The notes under the pieces: model-generated
Told to the model about the DNA's origin: nothing
Databases searched by the model: none
The model's input: only the letters and a program-made list of their open reading frames with translations
Assembly: GCA_034932745.1 (NCBI GenBank)
Contig: JAYFOJ010000001.1
Coordinates: 62,001 to 126,000, forward strand
DNA from: JBAYST01 sp034932745
Lineage (GTDB): Bacteria; Bacillota_I; Bacilli_A; RFN20; CAG-826
Length of the DNA: 64,000 nucleotides
Reading direction: 5' to 3'
Program-made: the position numbers and the translations under genes
Shown here: piece after piece, positions 16,008 through 25,201 of the stretch
How positions within the stretch are numbered: position 1 is the first letter of the stretch
Layout of the letters: every line of letters begins with the position of its first letter

Positions 16008-18329
16008 TTGCATTATTCATTATTAATAGTTAAAATGCTTTCGTATACTATGAATTCAAGTAGTTTAACTATTAGTTACTTAATCGCAGTTTTTGTCTCG
16101 CTAGTATTTTTAAGTTTTTTGCTTTTGTCAAAAATTGCAAAAACTAAAAAAGATAATGCAAATCGCAATCTGAACATCGTGCTTAAGATTGCTTCTTTTG
16201 TATTAGTAGGAGTCTTTATTCTGCGCTACATGCTTTCTAGCGATTCAGTACGTAATACCTCAAACCTTTTAAATGGAATTTTTGGTAATAATCAAGTGGC
16301 GAATGGATTTGCTTTCGTCTTGCTTCTTTTGTATTTTCCGGCACTTTTAATCACAATTCTTAGATCCTTTATAGATATCAAAACGCTTAGACTCCTTAAC
16401 AAATGGTTTGCTTTTCCTATTTCTGTTATTAGTTTTTTATTGATGTTTGTCTTAGCAAAAGGATTTGAAGATTTCTCTAATATTGATTTAATAAACTGGA
16501 TGGTTCTAGTGTTGTTCGCAATAGAGATTGGCACAATGCTGTCTGTTTCAACAATAAATTTTGTTAAAGATTTCAAAACAGATATAAGGAATAACACAAA
16601 GCAAGACATCATCTATGCTGTTTTGATTGGACTGTTGGCGCTAATATATTGCGCCCCGGCGTATTCATTGCAATATTTATTCGGATCGTACTCTTTAAAG
16701 ACATATATCATTGATTTAAGTTTCTATCATCGGATATTTGTATATGTAGTTTTGTTAATACCTGTTGCGATTTATCTAATATATTGGCACCGCAGTGATG
16801 AGGAACGAAAAGTTGTAATGCTTATTCTCACGCTTGGCTGTCTAACATCGTTCTCAATCGATTTCAAAATTATCGACATGTTTACGTTCACGCCAGAGTT
16901 TAGCGTTAATGTCACCAGCTTGCCTCTGCACCTTTGCCATACGGCCATGTATACGGTTCCACTATGTATTATTTTTAAGAAAAACAAATTCTTTAAAAAC
17001 TTGTTTTATTTCACATACTTCATCAATGTTTTTGGTGCTCTATGTGCTATTCTTGCACCAAATTATGGAGATTCAATTGCTAGTAACTTATTTGGAACTG
17101 GACTATGGGTATTCTGGATAAACCATTTCGACGCAATGATGATGCCCTTATTAGCGGTGGCGTTTAAAATATTTGCTAGACCGAAGTTTAAATACATGAT
17201 GTGGTCACTGTTTTTCTTCGCCATCTATTATGTTTGTATTTTATGGTTGGATGTATGGTTTGCTAACTACAATCCAAATGTCGATTACTTATTCTTGAAC
17301 AGTACATTTATTCCTGATAAAGCTGGCAATTTTATCGAACAATTGATAATGGTTCCTGCTCAATTCAGTGCTGGAGGACTTACTTTCAAATTCTATCCAA
17401 TCTATCAAACATTATTCTTTGTAGTTTATATTGCTGTTGCGTTCTCTATGTGGTACATCTACGAGATTGGTTTTAAAATCGCCGATTCTTATCGCGACAT
17501 TTATGATCGCAAGCAAATAATCAAAAGAGAAAAACTAGAATTCTTGTCAAACAGTAAAACTGTTAAGGGGGATGTCATCATGGAGCAAAAGCACGAGGCA
17601 GAATTGGTATTTAAAGACTTTTCTAAGAAATATGGAAATTCTGATGTGTTCTCCGCTGATCATGTTAATTTGGATGTTCACGCGGGAGAAATCTTTGGTT
17701 TCTTAGGACCAAATGGTGCCGGAAAATCAACATGCATAAAGACCGCTATTGGAATACAACCTATTACATCTGGTCAAATCATTGTTTGTGGCTACGATGT
17801 AAAGGCACAGCCTGTCGAAGCGAAAAAGCTCATTGGTTATGTTCCAGACCACTATGCTTTATATGAAAAATTAACTGGAAGAGAATACATAAATTACATT
17901 GCAGATCTTTACGGTGTAAGCAAAGAAGACCGCAATGCAAAAATTGCAAAATATATAGACCTTTTTGAACTATATCAAGCTTTCGATAATAGAATGCAAA
18001 CGTATTCCCATGGTATGAAACAAAAAATCGCCATCATGGCGGCGCTAGTTCATAACCCAAAGATATGGATATTGGATGAGCCTCTTACGGGTCTAGATCC
18101 AAATTCGATTTATCAAGTTAAAGAATGTATGAAACAACATGCTGCAGAAGGCAACATCGTCTTTTTCTCAAGTCATATCATCGATGTAGTAGAAAAAATG
18201 TGCAACCGAATCGCTGTAATTAAAAAAGGCAAAATATTAGCCGTTAGAAATGTTGCAGATGTCGAAAAAGAGTCGAGCCTAGAAGCATATTATATGAATT
18301 TAGTTGGTGACAACGGAGACGAAGATTGA
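16008..18329 (+). CDS. fusion: YwaF/TMEM164-like membrane domain plus ABC transporter ATPase
   Basis: This 773-residue protein joins about 13 predicted membrane helices (residues 15-505) to a complete ABC ATPase (525-773). The second half of the membrane part resembles the YwaF/TIGR02206 family: LPLHLCH in one helix, FINVFGALCAILAP, WINHFDAMMMPLL, and DYLFLN after the last lumenal loop. The ATPase has Walker A GPNGAGKST near 567, a YSHGMKQ signature and Walker B WILDEP, as in ABC-2 type exporters. The start is TTG 16008 with AAGGTGG before it; ATG 16035 or 16050 are alternatives. A strong ribosome site lies inside the linker (see 17565). The permease gene overlaps its stop. Confidence 0.85.
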   Translation: MHYSLLIVKMLSYTMNSSSLTISYLIAVFVSLVFLSFLLLSKIAKTKKDNANRNLNIVLKIASFVLVGVFILRYMLSSDSVRNTSNLLNGIFGNNQVANGFAFVLLLLYFPALLITILRSFIDIKTLRLLNKWFAFPISVISFLLMFVLAKGFEDFSNIDLINWMVLVLFAIEIGTMLSVSTINFVKDFKTDIRNNTKQDIIYAVLIGLLALIYCAPAYSLQYLFGSYSLKTYIIDLSFYHRIFVYVVLLIPVAIYLIYWHRSDEERKVVMLILTLGCLTSFSIDFKIIDMFTFTPEFSVNVTSLPLHLCHTAMYTVPLCIIFKKNKFFKNLFYFTYFINVFGALCAILAPNYGDSIASNLFGTGLWVFWINHFDAMMMPLLAVAFKIFARPKFKYMMWSLFFFAIYYVCILWLDVWFANYNPNVDYLFLNSTFIPDKAGNFIEQLIMVPAQFSAGGLTFKFYPIYQTLFFVVYIAVAFSMWYIYEIGFKIADSYRDIYDRKQIIKREKLEFLSNSKTVKGDVIMEQKHEAELVFKDFSKKYGNSDVFSADHVNLDVHAGEIFGFLGPNGAGKSTCIKTAIGIQPITSGQIIVCGYDVKAQPVEAKKLIGYVPDHYALYEKLTGREYINYIADLYGVSKEDRNAKIAKYIDLFELYQAFDNRMQTYSHGMKQKIAIMAALVHNPKIWILDEPLTGLDPNSIYQVKECMKQHAAEGNIVFFSSHIIDVVEKMCNRIAVIKKGKILAVRNVADVEKESSLEAYYMNLVGDNGDED
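17565..17582 (+). promoter_or_regulatory. internal ribosome binding site and ATG for a free ABC ATPase
   Basis: AAGGGGG at 17565-17571 lies eight bases before an in-frame ATG at 17580 (residue 525 of the fusion), exactly at the boundary between the membrane part and the ATPase. Translation from here would give a stand-alone 249-residue ATPase of normal length. The site looks like the remnant of an intergenic region whose stop codon was lost, or a true dual-start design. Confidence 0.6.
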
Positions 18330-20386
18330 TGCCGAGTAATAAAAAGCCGAAAATTAAAACTCGATTCAAAGATGGCTGGAAAGCACTTTGGATTTTAACC
18401 GCTATGCAGTTGAAGGATAGATTCTCTTTCTCATTTTCTGCTGACAAAAAATCAGCGATTATGAAAATAGTTGCTTTCGCCCTCGGTTTTATTGTTATTA
18501 CTGGCATTTGTTACGGATTTATATACCTTTTTGGTTTTTTGAGAATTTTCTCAATAAATAGTTTTGTTCCCGTTACCGCTATGGTCGTAGTGTTTACAGT
18601 AATGATGGGACTATCGATTATCACGTGCATATTTGGTCTTACTGACACTTTATATTTTTCGGAAGACAATCAGGTTTTGCTGGCTTATCCAGTTCAACCA
18701 AACATCGTTTTCCTCTCAAAACTGAATGTATATTACGTTTCCGAAATTATTAAGAACTTCTTCTTTATTATTCCTTTATTTATTGCTTACGGAGTTTGCT
18801 ATAACTTTGTTTGGTTTTATTACCCATGGATTATCTTCTGCTTCTTACTTATTTCGCTGATACCAGTTATAGTCGGTGCACTTCTTTCGATTCCGTTTAT
18901 GTGGCTTAAAGTGTTTTTGAAAAAATATCCAATTATCAATTCCGCTTTGCTTTTCTCATTATTAATTGCCTGTTTTGCATTTATCGTATTTTTGATTTTC
19001 CAATTACCAGAAAACATCAATATTACTTCAGGATGGGGTAATACTTATTGGGATATTCAAGATTTTTTAAATTCTTGGCGTCAGAATTTTTCGATAATTG
19101 ATGCGATTGTCATGCTAATGGTCGGTAAAGGCGCTGATCCTTATAATTTTGCATTATTTAATCAATACACACTACCAATACTCGGAATGATGATACTAGG
19201 TTTAATTGTCTTCGGTTTAATTTCATTTCTCATCGCTAAGCCTGTGTTCTTTAAAATGGCCACCAAACCGTTCGAGTATAGTAAAAAATCAATAACCCAC
19301 GATTTCAAAGTCTCTAAACAAATTTTAGAAAGTGAAATCGAAAAGATCGTATTCAAAATAAAAGGTGAAGAAAAAATTGATGAAACAGTTTATCGGAATG
19401 TGCTGAAAAAAGTTTGGAAAGAAAACCTTTTTTATAGAGGAAAAACGACCCCGAAACGCATTTTGAGAATCTTGAATTCCTCTTCTAAGTATCAGTTTGA
19501 ATTGATTGAACTCACTGATTTTGAAAATTTAAAAACTAGTGGCCCGCTTTTTGTAATCACTAAAGAATATGGTGTTAAACACTTAGTTCTTTTGAAAAAT
19601 TTTAACCACTTTTCGTATCAGCTATTTGATCCGATTCACCTCGAAAAGCAAAATAGATCATTTTCAAATCCGTTTGTTGCCTCTTTATATAAAGAAGTAA
19701 TGATTTCGTTAAGAACCCCAGAAATTATTATTTCAAACTTTGCTCTTTTCTCTATTGCACCAATTGCCATTCTTGCGCTTAATAGAATATTTAGTGCAAT
19801 GACAACTAAATTGATGGGAAACTACATGATTATTGCTTTCAATATTTTAATTATTCTACTAATTATGCTAACTAGTAGTATTGGTTTTGCCTCAATATAC
19901 TCAAAAGAAGGTAAAACATCCTATCTATTGAAAAGCGCTCCGATTAACTATACAAAGAACCTGTTAACCAAACTTGTTATTAACACGTTCATTATGTTCT
20001 TGTCTGCAATTGCTACAGGCATCATCTTCTCTTTAACGAATCATCAATTATATTTTGGTTCTTGGCTCCTATTCATAAGCATATTCCTTATTTATCTTGG
20101 ACATGTATTATGGTCTGCCGAACTCGATTTTATGAATCCGCAAGATAAAGTATATGCTACTACGGGTGGGAGCATTTCTAATCCAAATGAGACAAAATCG
20201 ACAGTTATTGCTTTTGCGGTATCAATAATTTTTGCTCTAATCGCCTTCTTCTTGCTAAGCGAATCCAATTCCAGTGCTTTTATTAAGATTTTTATAATCG
20301 CGGCAATATTCTTTGCGGCCAGATTATATTTATTCATAACAAGAATTAAAGTATATAACACCGAAAGAGGGGAACTTGGAAGATGA
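18329..20386 (+). CDS. ABC exporter permease, ABC_tran_2-like
   Basis: The 685-residue protein has membrane helices in the first third (about residues 50-290), a soluble basic segment (about 310-440), and six or so helices to the end. This resembles the large 'putative ABC exporter' permeases that pair with single ATPases. An in-frame TTG at 18326 exists, but ATG 18329 is preferred because GGAGAC lies nine bases upstream and the ATG shares a base with the preceding TGA (TGATG), suggesting coupled translation with the ATPase. The substrate is unknown. Confidence 0.8.
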   Translation: MPSNKKPKIKTRFKDGWKALWILTAMQLKDRFSFSFSADKKSAIMKIVAFALGFIVITGICYGFIYLFGFLRIFSINSFVPVTAMVVVFTVMMGLSIITCIFGLTDTLYFSEDNQVLLAYPVQPNIVFLSKLNVYYVSEIIKNFFFIIPLFIAYGVCYNFVWFYYPWIIFCFLLISLIPVIVGALLSIPFMWLKVFLKKYPIINSALLFSLLIACFAFIVFLIFQLPENINITSGWGNTYWDIQDFLNSWRQNFSIIDAIVMLMVGKGADPYNFALFNQYTLPILGMMILGLIVFGLISFLIAKPVFFKMATKPFEYSKKSITHDFKVSKQILESEIEKIVFKIKGEEKIDETVYRNVLKKVWKENLFYRGKTTPKRILRILNSSSKYQFELIELTDFENLKTSGPLFVITKEYGVKHLVLLKNFNHFSYQLFDPIHLEKQNRSFSNPFVASLYKEVMISLRTPEIIISNFALFSIAPIAILALNRIFSAMTTKLMGNYMIIAFNILIILLIMLTSSIGFASIYSKEGKTSYLLKSAPINYTKNLLTKLVINTFIMFLSAIATGIIFSLTNHQLYFGSWLLFISIFLIYLGHVLWSAELDFMNPQDKVYATTGGSISNPNETKSTVIAFAVSIIFALIAFFLLSESNSSAFIKIFIIAAIFFAARLYLFITRIKVYNTERGELGR

Positions 20387-20880
20387 AAAAGCCAATTATA
20401 GTGGTGCTCATTATTATTTACATTGCGTCAATTCTCTTCGTTGGGTTCTTTGGTGTCGAAGCGCATTTTAATGACGTAACTACCTATGTGAATGAGATTG
20501 TTTGTATCAATAGGGACCGCTACGACATCGACGGAGAGCAATTGGTATCCGTTAAGCAAACAAACGAGCATTTGACGACGATTAAGCTATTAGATTTAGG
20601 AAAAATATATAAAGACGAAAATAGAAGTTTCAAAATCGACTGGAAAGTTTTGCCTACTGACGCTACAAACGGAGATATTAGAGTAACTTGCGATGATGAT
20701 GTGAGATTCACAATCGATAAAGAAAGTGGTTTTGGTGTAGTTCAGGGAACAATTCATTTCCTTGGCGAAGAGGCTCCGATTGGTTCAGGAATATTGCCGC
20801 TTATTACATTACGAGCTGCCGATGGTGATGGCGCTTATACACAAGTGAAAATTATTTATCAGAATTTAGGGGGTGTATAG
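20383..20880 (+). CDS. membrane-anchored protein with Ig-like (Big2-type) extracytoplasmic domain
   Basis: The 165-residue protein has one N-terminal membrane helix (residues 4-24) with no lipobox, then an extracytoplasmic domain. The stretch LPTDATNGDIRVTCDDD..FTID followed by GVVQG is reminiscent of bacterial Ig-like group 2 repeats. Its ATG overlaps the permease stop (ATGA), so it belongs to the ABC exporter operon. It may be an accessory or substrate-handling subunit. That role is inference. Confidence 0.7.
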   Translation: MKKPIIVVLIIIYIASILFVGFFGVEAHFNDVTTYVNEIVCINRDRYDIDGEQLVSVKQTNEHLTTIKLLDLGKIYKDENRSFKIDWKVLPTDATNGDIRVTCDDDVRFTIDKESGFGVVQGTIHFLGEEAPIGSGILPLITLRAADGDGAYTQVKIIYQNLGGV

Positions 20881-20949
20881 ACCTCAAGACTAGTATGGGT
20901 TAAAGTAAGTGTGTGCTTATTTAAATATTTATTATTAAAGGAGAATTAA

Positions 20950-23088
20950 ATGAACAAAAAAATCTTTCCGTTATTAATTTGCGCAACGATGATCATGTCG
21001 GCGTGCGACAATCCAGGTGATTCTTCATCGGATGGAGACACGTCTTCACATTCGAGTGAAAGTGGAGACACGTCTTCAAGTACAGAATCAGAAGAACCAG
21101 ATTCATCGAGCAGCGATCCAGTAGTAAAATTATCGATTTCTGGTTTTGCTCTTCCTTCCGCAATTGTTAAATTCAATGCGACCATTGCAAGTAGAGAAGA
21201 TCCAAAGGATGTAGGTAAAGGAACCACCATTTATAGCGAAGACAAATTCTTTGCTACTGAAGATAATGTATACAAGGTGGGCGATGATAATCCTTTTGTT
21301 TTCTTACCAGAAGTTGAAGTTTTGGATGAAAACTTAGACCCGATAACTTTGACCTCATATCATAGTGTTGTAATAGTTGATATTCTTTTGGAAAATCAAT
21401 CTTGGCACACACTTGGAGAATCCGAACTTGACAACTTTGTTTCAGTTGATAACCAAAATTCAACATTTGATTTTAAAGATGCGGCAGTGGGTGAGACATT
21501 TAAATTACATGTTTCTCCAGATGCAAATTATTACACCGTTCCAGCTTTTATCACTGAGAAAACATTAACCGTTACCATCGTCGATGGTTGGAACGTTAAT
21601 ACAGTGGCAGAACTATCGATGCTCGATAATTCAAATCCACTTTGGGATGATTTCAAAACCGCTCATGGACTCGACAAGACATTTAAACCAAATGGTATTA
21701 TTTTGCACAATGATATAAAAATAACTGCGAATGATATTCCAGCTGGTTTCTTATACACCGTAAACGATGTTGTGGAAGCTAGAATGAAAGGTTTAAACAA
21801 CTATGTTGAAGATCCGACAAATGGCGTTACCAAAGCCTCGATTGTTGGTTCTTTGAAGGATTATGTTTGTGTTTATATCCACGACACACCATTTGATGGC
21901 GAATTCCTCTTCGACGGTAACTATTTTACGATTGACGCAGAAAGTTTACCTTTAGTAAGAAAATTCCGCGATGAACAAATAGATAACTGGTCAAAATCAG
22001 AAGGTTCTCATACTTCTTTGTTTGGCTTTGCGGGAGATGCCGCTGGCGAATTAACGACTGCCGGAGATGACGGAGACGAAGCCACAGATGTTGCTATTCC
22101 AGCGCAACCAAGCACGCCACAAGGCACCGTCGTTGTGAAAAACATGAACGTAAAAGGAAATGGTAATAGGTCTAATGCCACAATCAATGCCGGCGGATTT
22201 ATTTTCTCTAAATGTGGATGCAAATCCATGACATGGGAAAATGTTATTGCTAGAAAAGTTTTTACAACATTCTTCACTAGAGACAACTACGGTACTGATG
22301 AAGATGGAAATAACTACATTAGATATTGCAAAGGTTTTGACTCTTATTCTTCGATGACATATTTCTGGGCTGCTAAAAATAATTATATGGATCACACCAT
22401 TTTAAAAAGATCTGGTGGAGCTTTGATTATTTGTGATGAAGTTCTATCTATTAGCGGAACCACCGTGGTCGGTCGTCAGACATCTAATTTAGTTGCCGAA
22501 TCTTGCGAATTAGAGTCATGGGTAAATGGTGGCGAATCTTGGTTCGTTTCACATAATGCCTCAGCAAGTATGGCAAGTTTAACCGCTCTTGGACAAATCT
22601 TTAGCGGATATGCTGCCGCTCATGTAAATCAAACAAGTCACAACATCGTTAAAGATGGAAAGATTAATCTCATGGCGCTTTTGATTACAGGCGGAAATGT
22701 CTTTGACAATACTTATACACAACTAGAATCGACGATATCGATTAATAATTCCGCGACACCGCTAGATATAACCAAAATTTTCTCTGAAACTCCATATGGT
22801 TATGCTTCTAGTAGTACCGCCGCACTTTTGCTTCAATCAGCCGAGGGTGGCTATGGTATGTTTAACGGAGTTAGCGACTTCCTTTCTATCGGAAGCGATA
22901 TGAATCCACGTCAATTCCAAAGTACTGCTACCGATGTGGCTGGTGGAAGCCAAGATCCTTACGTGATTGAGGCTTGGCAAAATATGCTAAAATTCTTTGA
23001 TGGTCAATCGATGAACCTTTATTTGAAGCCTACTGCACAATCTAATTTCGTTGGTTGTGTACTTGGATATTTACCTGTTGCCAACTAA
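20950..23088 (+). CDS. large surface lipoprotein with probable beta-helix fold
   Basis: The 712-residue protein has a lipoprotein signal with lipobox IMSAC (Cys19) and a Ser/Asp/Glu-rich stalk to about residue 57. The remainder is rich in Asn, Gly and Thr. The stretches FDGNYFTID, GTVVVKNMNVKGNG and INAGGFIFSKC look like rungs of a right-handed parallel beta-helix. No catalytic motif is evident. AAAGGAG precedes the ATG. The gap to the Ig-like gene is 69 bases without a visible terminator, so it may share the exporter transcript. Confidence 0.7.
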   Translation: MNKKIFPLLICATMIMSACDNPGDSSSDGDTSSHSSESGDTSSSTESEEPDSSSSDPVVKLSISGFALPSAIVKFNATIASREDPKDVGKGTTIYSEDKFFATEDNVYKVGDDNPFVFLPEVEVLDENLDPITLTSYHSVVIVDILLENQSWHTLGESELDNFVSVDNQNSTFDFKDAAVGETFKLHVSPDANYYTVPAFITEKTLTVTIVDGWNVNTVAELSMLDNSNPLWDDFKTAHGLDKTFKPNGIILHNDIKITANDIPAGFLYTVNDVVEARMKGLNNYVEDPTNGVTKASIVGSLKDYVCVYIHDTPFDGEFLFDGNYFTIDAESLPLVRKFRDEQIDNWSKSEGSHTSLFGFAGDAAGELTTAGDDGDEATDVAIPAQPSTPQGTVVVKNMNVKGNGNRSNATINAGGFIFSKCGCKSMTWENVIARKVFTTFFTRDNYGTDEDGNNYIRYCKGFDSYSSMTYFWAAKNNYMDHTILKRSGGALIICDEVLSISGTTVVGRQTSNLVAESCELESWVNGGESWFVSHNASASMASLTALGQIFSGYAAAHVNQTSHNIVKDGKINLMALLITGGNVFDNTYTQLESTISINNSATPLDITKIFSETPYGYASSSTAALLLQSAEGGYGMFNGVSDFLSIGSDMNPRQFQSTATDVAGGSQDPYVIEAWQNMLKFFDGQSMNLYLKPTAQSNFVGCVLGYLPVAN

Positions 23089-23106
23089 GAACAAATTAAT
23101 TTATTA

Positions 23107-23138
23107 GGGCTTTCCTCGGTAGAAGAAAGCCTTTTTTT
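23107..23138 (+). terminator. rho-independent terminator after the beta-helix lipoprotein
   Basis: GGCTTTC (23108-23114) pairs with GAAAGCC (23125-23131) and is followed by seven T residues. Confidence 0.8.
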
Positions 23139-23278
23139 GTGAAAAAAACATTCATAATGTCTTACACTCTACTTTTCGTTTACCATTATTTTTAAATATC
23201 TACTCTCTTTTCTATAAAAGTATCGTGAATTAATCTTGATTAATAGTTAGATTATGGTTGCGTATTTAGGAGGCCTTT

Positions 23279-24127
23279 ATGAAAATTGCAGTATCAGCTG
23301 AATCCACAATCGATTTATCAAAAGCGCAATTAAAGGAATTCGACATTAAAATTGTTCCATTTGCGGTTACCCTCGGAGACAAAACTGCTTTCGATGGAGA
23401 AATTACTCCTTTAGAAATATTTGATTTCGTCGAAAGAACCGGCGAATTACCTCGCACTAGTGCGGTTAATGAATATCAATTCGAAGAACATTTTAAAGAA
23501 GTTTTGAAAGATCATGATGCGATAATACATTTCTCTTTAAGTTCGGCCTTATCTAGTGCCTATCAAAATGCTGTTTTGGCATCTAAGAAGTTTGAAAATG
23601 TATTTGTAATCGACACCAAGAGTTTATCAACTGGGATAGCCTTGTTAGCGATATACGCTCATAATCTAGCCCTAAAAGGAGAAGAGCCGAAGAACATCGT
23701 CGAGAAATGCATAAAAAGAGTGCCTTTCGTCCAAGCTTCATTCGTTCTTAATAACCTAGAGTATTTATATAAAGGTGGAAGATGTTCATCACTACAAAGA
23801 TTTGGCGTTAACCTTTTCAAAATCCGACCACAAATTCTCGTTGTTAATGGCGGCATGATATCGGGTAAGATGTACCGTGGAAAAGATAATGTCGTGGTGA
23901 AGAAGTACTGTGATGACACTCTGGAATCATTCAATAATCCAGATAAGTCATTAGCGTTTGTAACTGCAACCAATTATGAAAATGAAATATATGAAATTGC
24001 TGAAAAGTGTTTGCTCGATAAAGGCTTTAAAAAGGTTATTAGAACAACTGCAGGAAGCACAATAACCAGTCACTGCGGAGATAAAACAATAGGAATTCTC
24101 TTTATCAACGACGGCGAGCAAAAATAA
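23279..24127 (+). CDS. DegV family fatty-acid-binding protein, copy 1
   Basis: DegV/FakB proteins bind a fatty acid and present it to FakA kinase for phosphorylation and entry into phospholipid synthesis. The 282-residue protein shows the family pattern: an N-terminal SAESTIDL, TSAVNEYQFEEHF, HFSLSSALSSAYQNA, the YLYKGGR segment and a C-terminal SHCGDKTIGILF. An AGGAGG site precedes ATG 23279. It is followed by its own terminator and a paralogue. No fakA is present in the window. Confidence 0.9.
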   Translation: MKIAVSAESTIDLSKAQLKEFDIKIVPFAVTLGDKTAFDGEITPLEIFDFVERTGELPRTSAVNEYQFEEHFKEVLKDHDAIIHFSLSSALSSAYQNAVLASKKFENVFVIDTKSLSTGIALLAIYAHNLALKGEEPKNIVEKCIKRVPFVQASFVLNNLEYLYKGGRCSSLQRFGVNLFKIRPQILVVNGGMISGKMYRGKDNVVVKKYCDDTLESFNNPDKSLAFVTATNYENEIYEIAEKCLLDKGFKKVIRTTAGSTITSHCGDKTIGILFINDGEQK

Positions 24128-24151
24128 TACTTCCTTGTTTTCTTAAATAAC

Positions 24152-24174
24152 AAGCACTCTAAAGAGTGCTTTTT
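24152..24174 (+). terminator. terminator between the two degV genes
   Basis: AAGCACTC (24152-24159) pairs with GAGTGCTT (24164-24171) around TAAA and continues into T residues. The two paralogues therefore seem to be separate transcripts. Confidence 0.75.
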
Positions 24175-24327
24175 AAATACATTTTTGGTTTTTTGCTTAT
24201 CAAGTTAGTCCAATTCTACTCTCCGTTTAGGCATTTTAAAAAGTTCCACTATTTTTTATCTTTCGGTATCGTGCCAAATTTAACAAAAACTTATAAAGTG
24301 TGTATTGCCTTTAAAGGAGGTAGCCTT

Positions 24328-25179
24328 ATGAAGATTGGAATTTCAGCAGAATCAGCTATCGATTTACCAAAAAACCTTTTGGATGAATATGCGATACAGA
24401 CTGTACCATTTACTATCACTCTTGGAGATAGAACCGAATTTGATGGAGTAATCACTCCTGATCAAATATTTGCTTATGTTGACGAAACAGGAAAACTTCC
24501 AAAGACAAGCGCGGTAAACGAATATCAATTCGAAGAACATTTTAATAAGTTATTAAGCCAATACGACTATGTAATTCATTTCTCTTTAAGTTCAAAGCTT
24601 TCAAGCGCATGCGAGAACGCAAGAAAAGTTGCGAGTCATTTAAATGGGCGCGTTCGAATTATTGACACTCGCACACTTTCAACCGGAATTGCGTTGCTTG
24701 CAATATACGCTAGAGAATTAATCGACAAAGGCGAAGATATTGATGCCATTGTTTCAAAGTGTGAAGCAAGAGTGCCGCACATTCAGGTTTCTTCTGTTAT
24801 TAACAACTTGAATTATTTATATAAAGGTGGAAGATGTTCTGCTCTACAGAGATTTGGCGCCAATCTTTTTAAGATTAGACCGCAAATCACTGTTGTAGAC
24901 GGGGGAATGGCGTCGCGCAAATTATATCGTGGCAAGGACGCTGCAGTGGTTAAAAAGTACTGCGAAGATACTTTAGAAATGTTTAGTAATCCAGATAAAT
25001 CAATCGCGTTCGTCACTGCGACGAACTATCCAGATGAAATCATAGATATGGGTGAAAAACTATTAAGAGATTTCGGTTTTAAAAAGATATTAAGAACAAC
25101 CGCTGGAAGTACAATAAGCAGTTACTGCGGGGATAAAACAATCGGTGTGTTCTTTATCGACGATGGCGGAAATAAATAA
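24328..25179 (+). CDS. DegV family fatty-acid-binding protein, copy 2
   Basis: This 283-residue paralogue is roughly 60 percent identical to its neighbour by eye. It shares SAVNEYQFEEHF, LSTGIALLAIYA, YLYKGGRCS and TTAGSTI. The C-terminal histidine of the HCGDKT motif in copy 1 is tyrosine here (SYCGDKT), which may alter ligand head-group binding. The open frame begins at 24166, but AAAGGAGG at 24313-24320 and the family start MKIGISAES fix ATG 24328. The pair is a tandem duplication, probably with different fatty-acid preference, as for FakB1 and FakB2 elsewhere. Confidence 0.9.
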   Translation: MKIGISAESAIDLPKNLLDEYAIQTVPFTITLGDRTEFDGVITPDQIFAYVDETGKLPKTSAVNEYQFEEHFNKLLSQYDYVIHFSLSSKLSSACENARKVASHLNGRVRIIDTRTLSTGIALLAIYARELIDKGEDIDAIVSKCEARVPHIQVSSVINNLNYLYKGGRCSALQRFGANLFKIRPQITVVDGGMASRKLYRGKDAAVVKKYCEDTLEMFSNPDKSIAFVTATNYPDEIIDMGEKLLRDFGFKKILRTTAGSTISSYCGDKTIGVFFIDDGGNK

Positions 25180-25180
25180 A

Positions 25181-25201
25181 AGCGCCTCGTAATGAAGCGC
25201 T
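25181..25201. terminator. bidirectional hairpin between degV copy 2 and the XRE gene
   Basis: AGCGC and GCGCT (25181-25185, 25197-25201) form a short interrupted stem. The downstream arm overlaps the stop codon of the convergent minus-strand gene at 25200-25202. Confidence 0.5.

Noticed and set aside
24166..24327. 54-residue N-terminal extension of the second DegV protein
   Set aside because: It begins at the terminator of copy 1 and is unlike any DegV. AAAGGAGG precedes ATG 24328.
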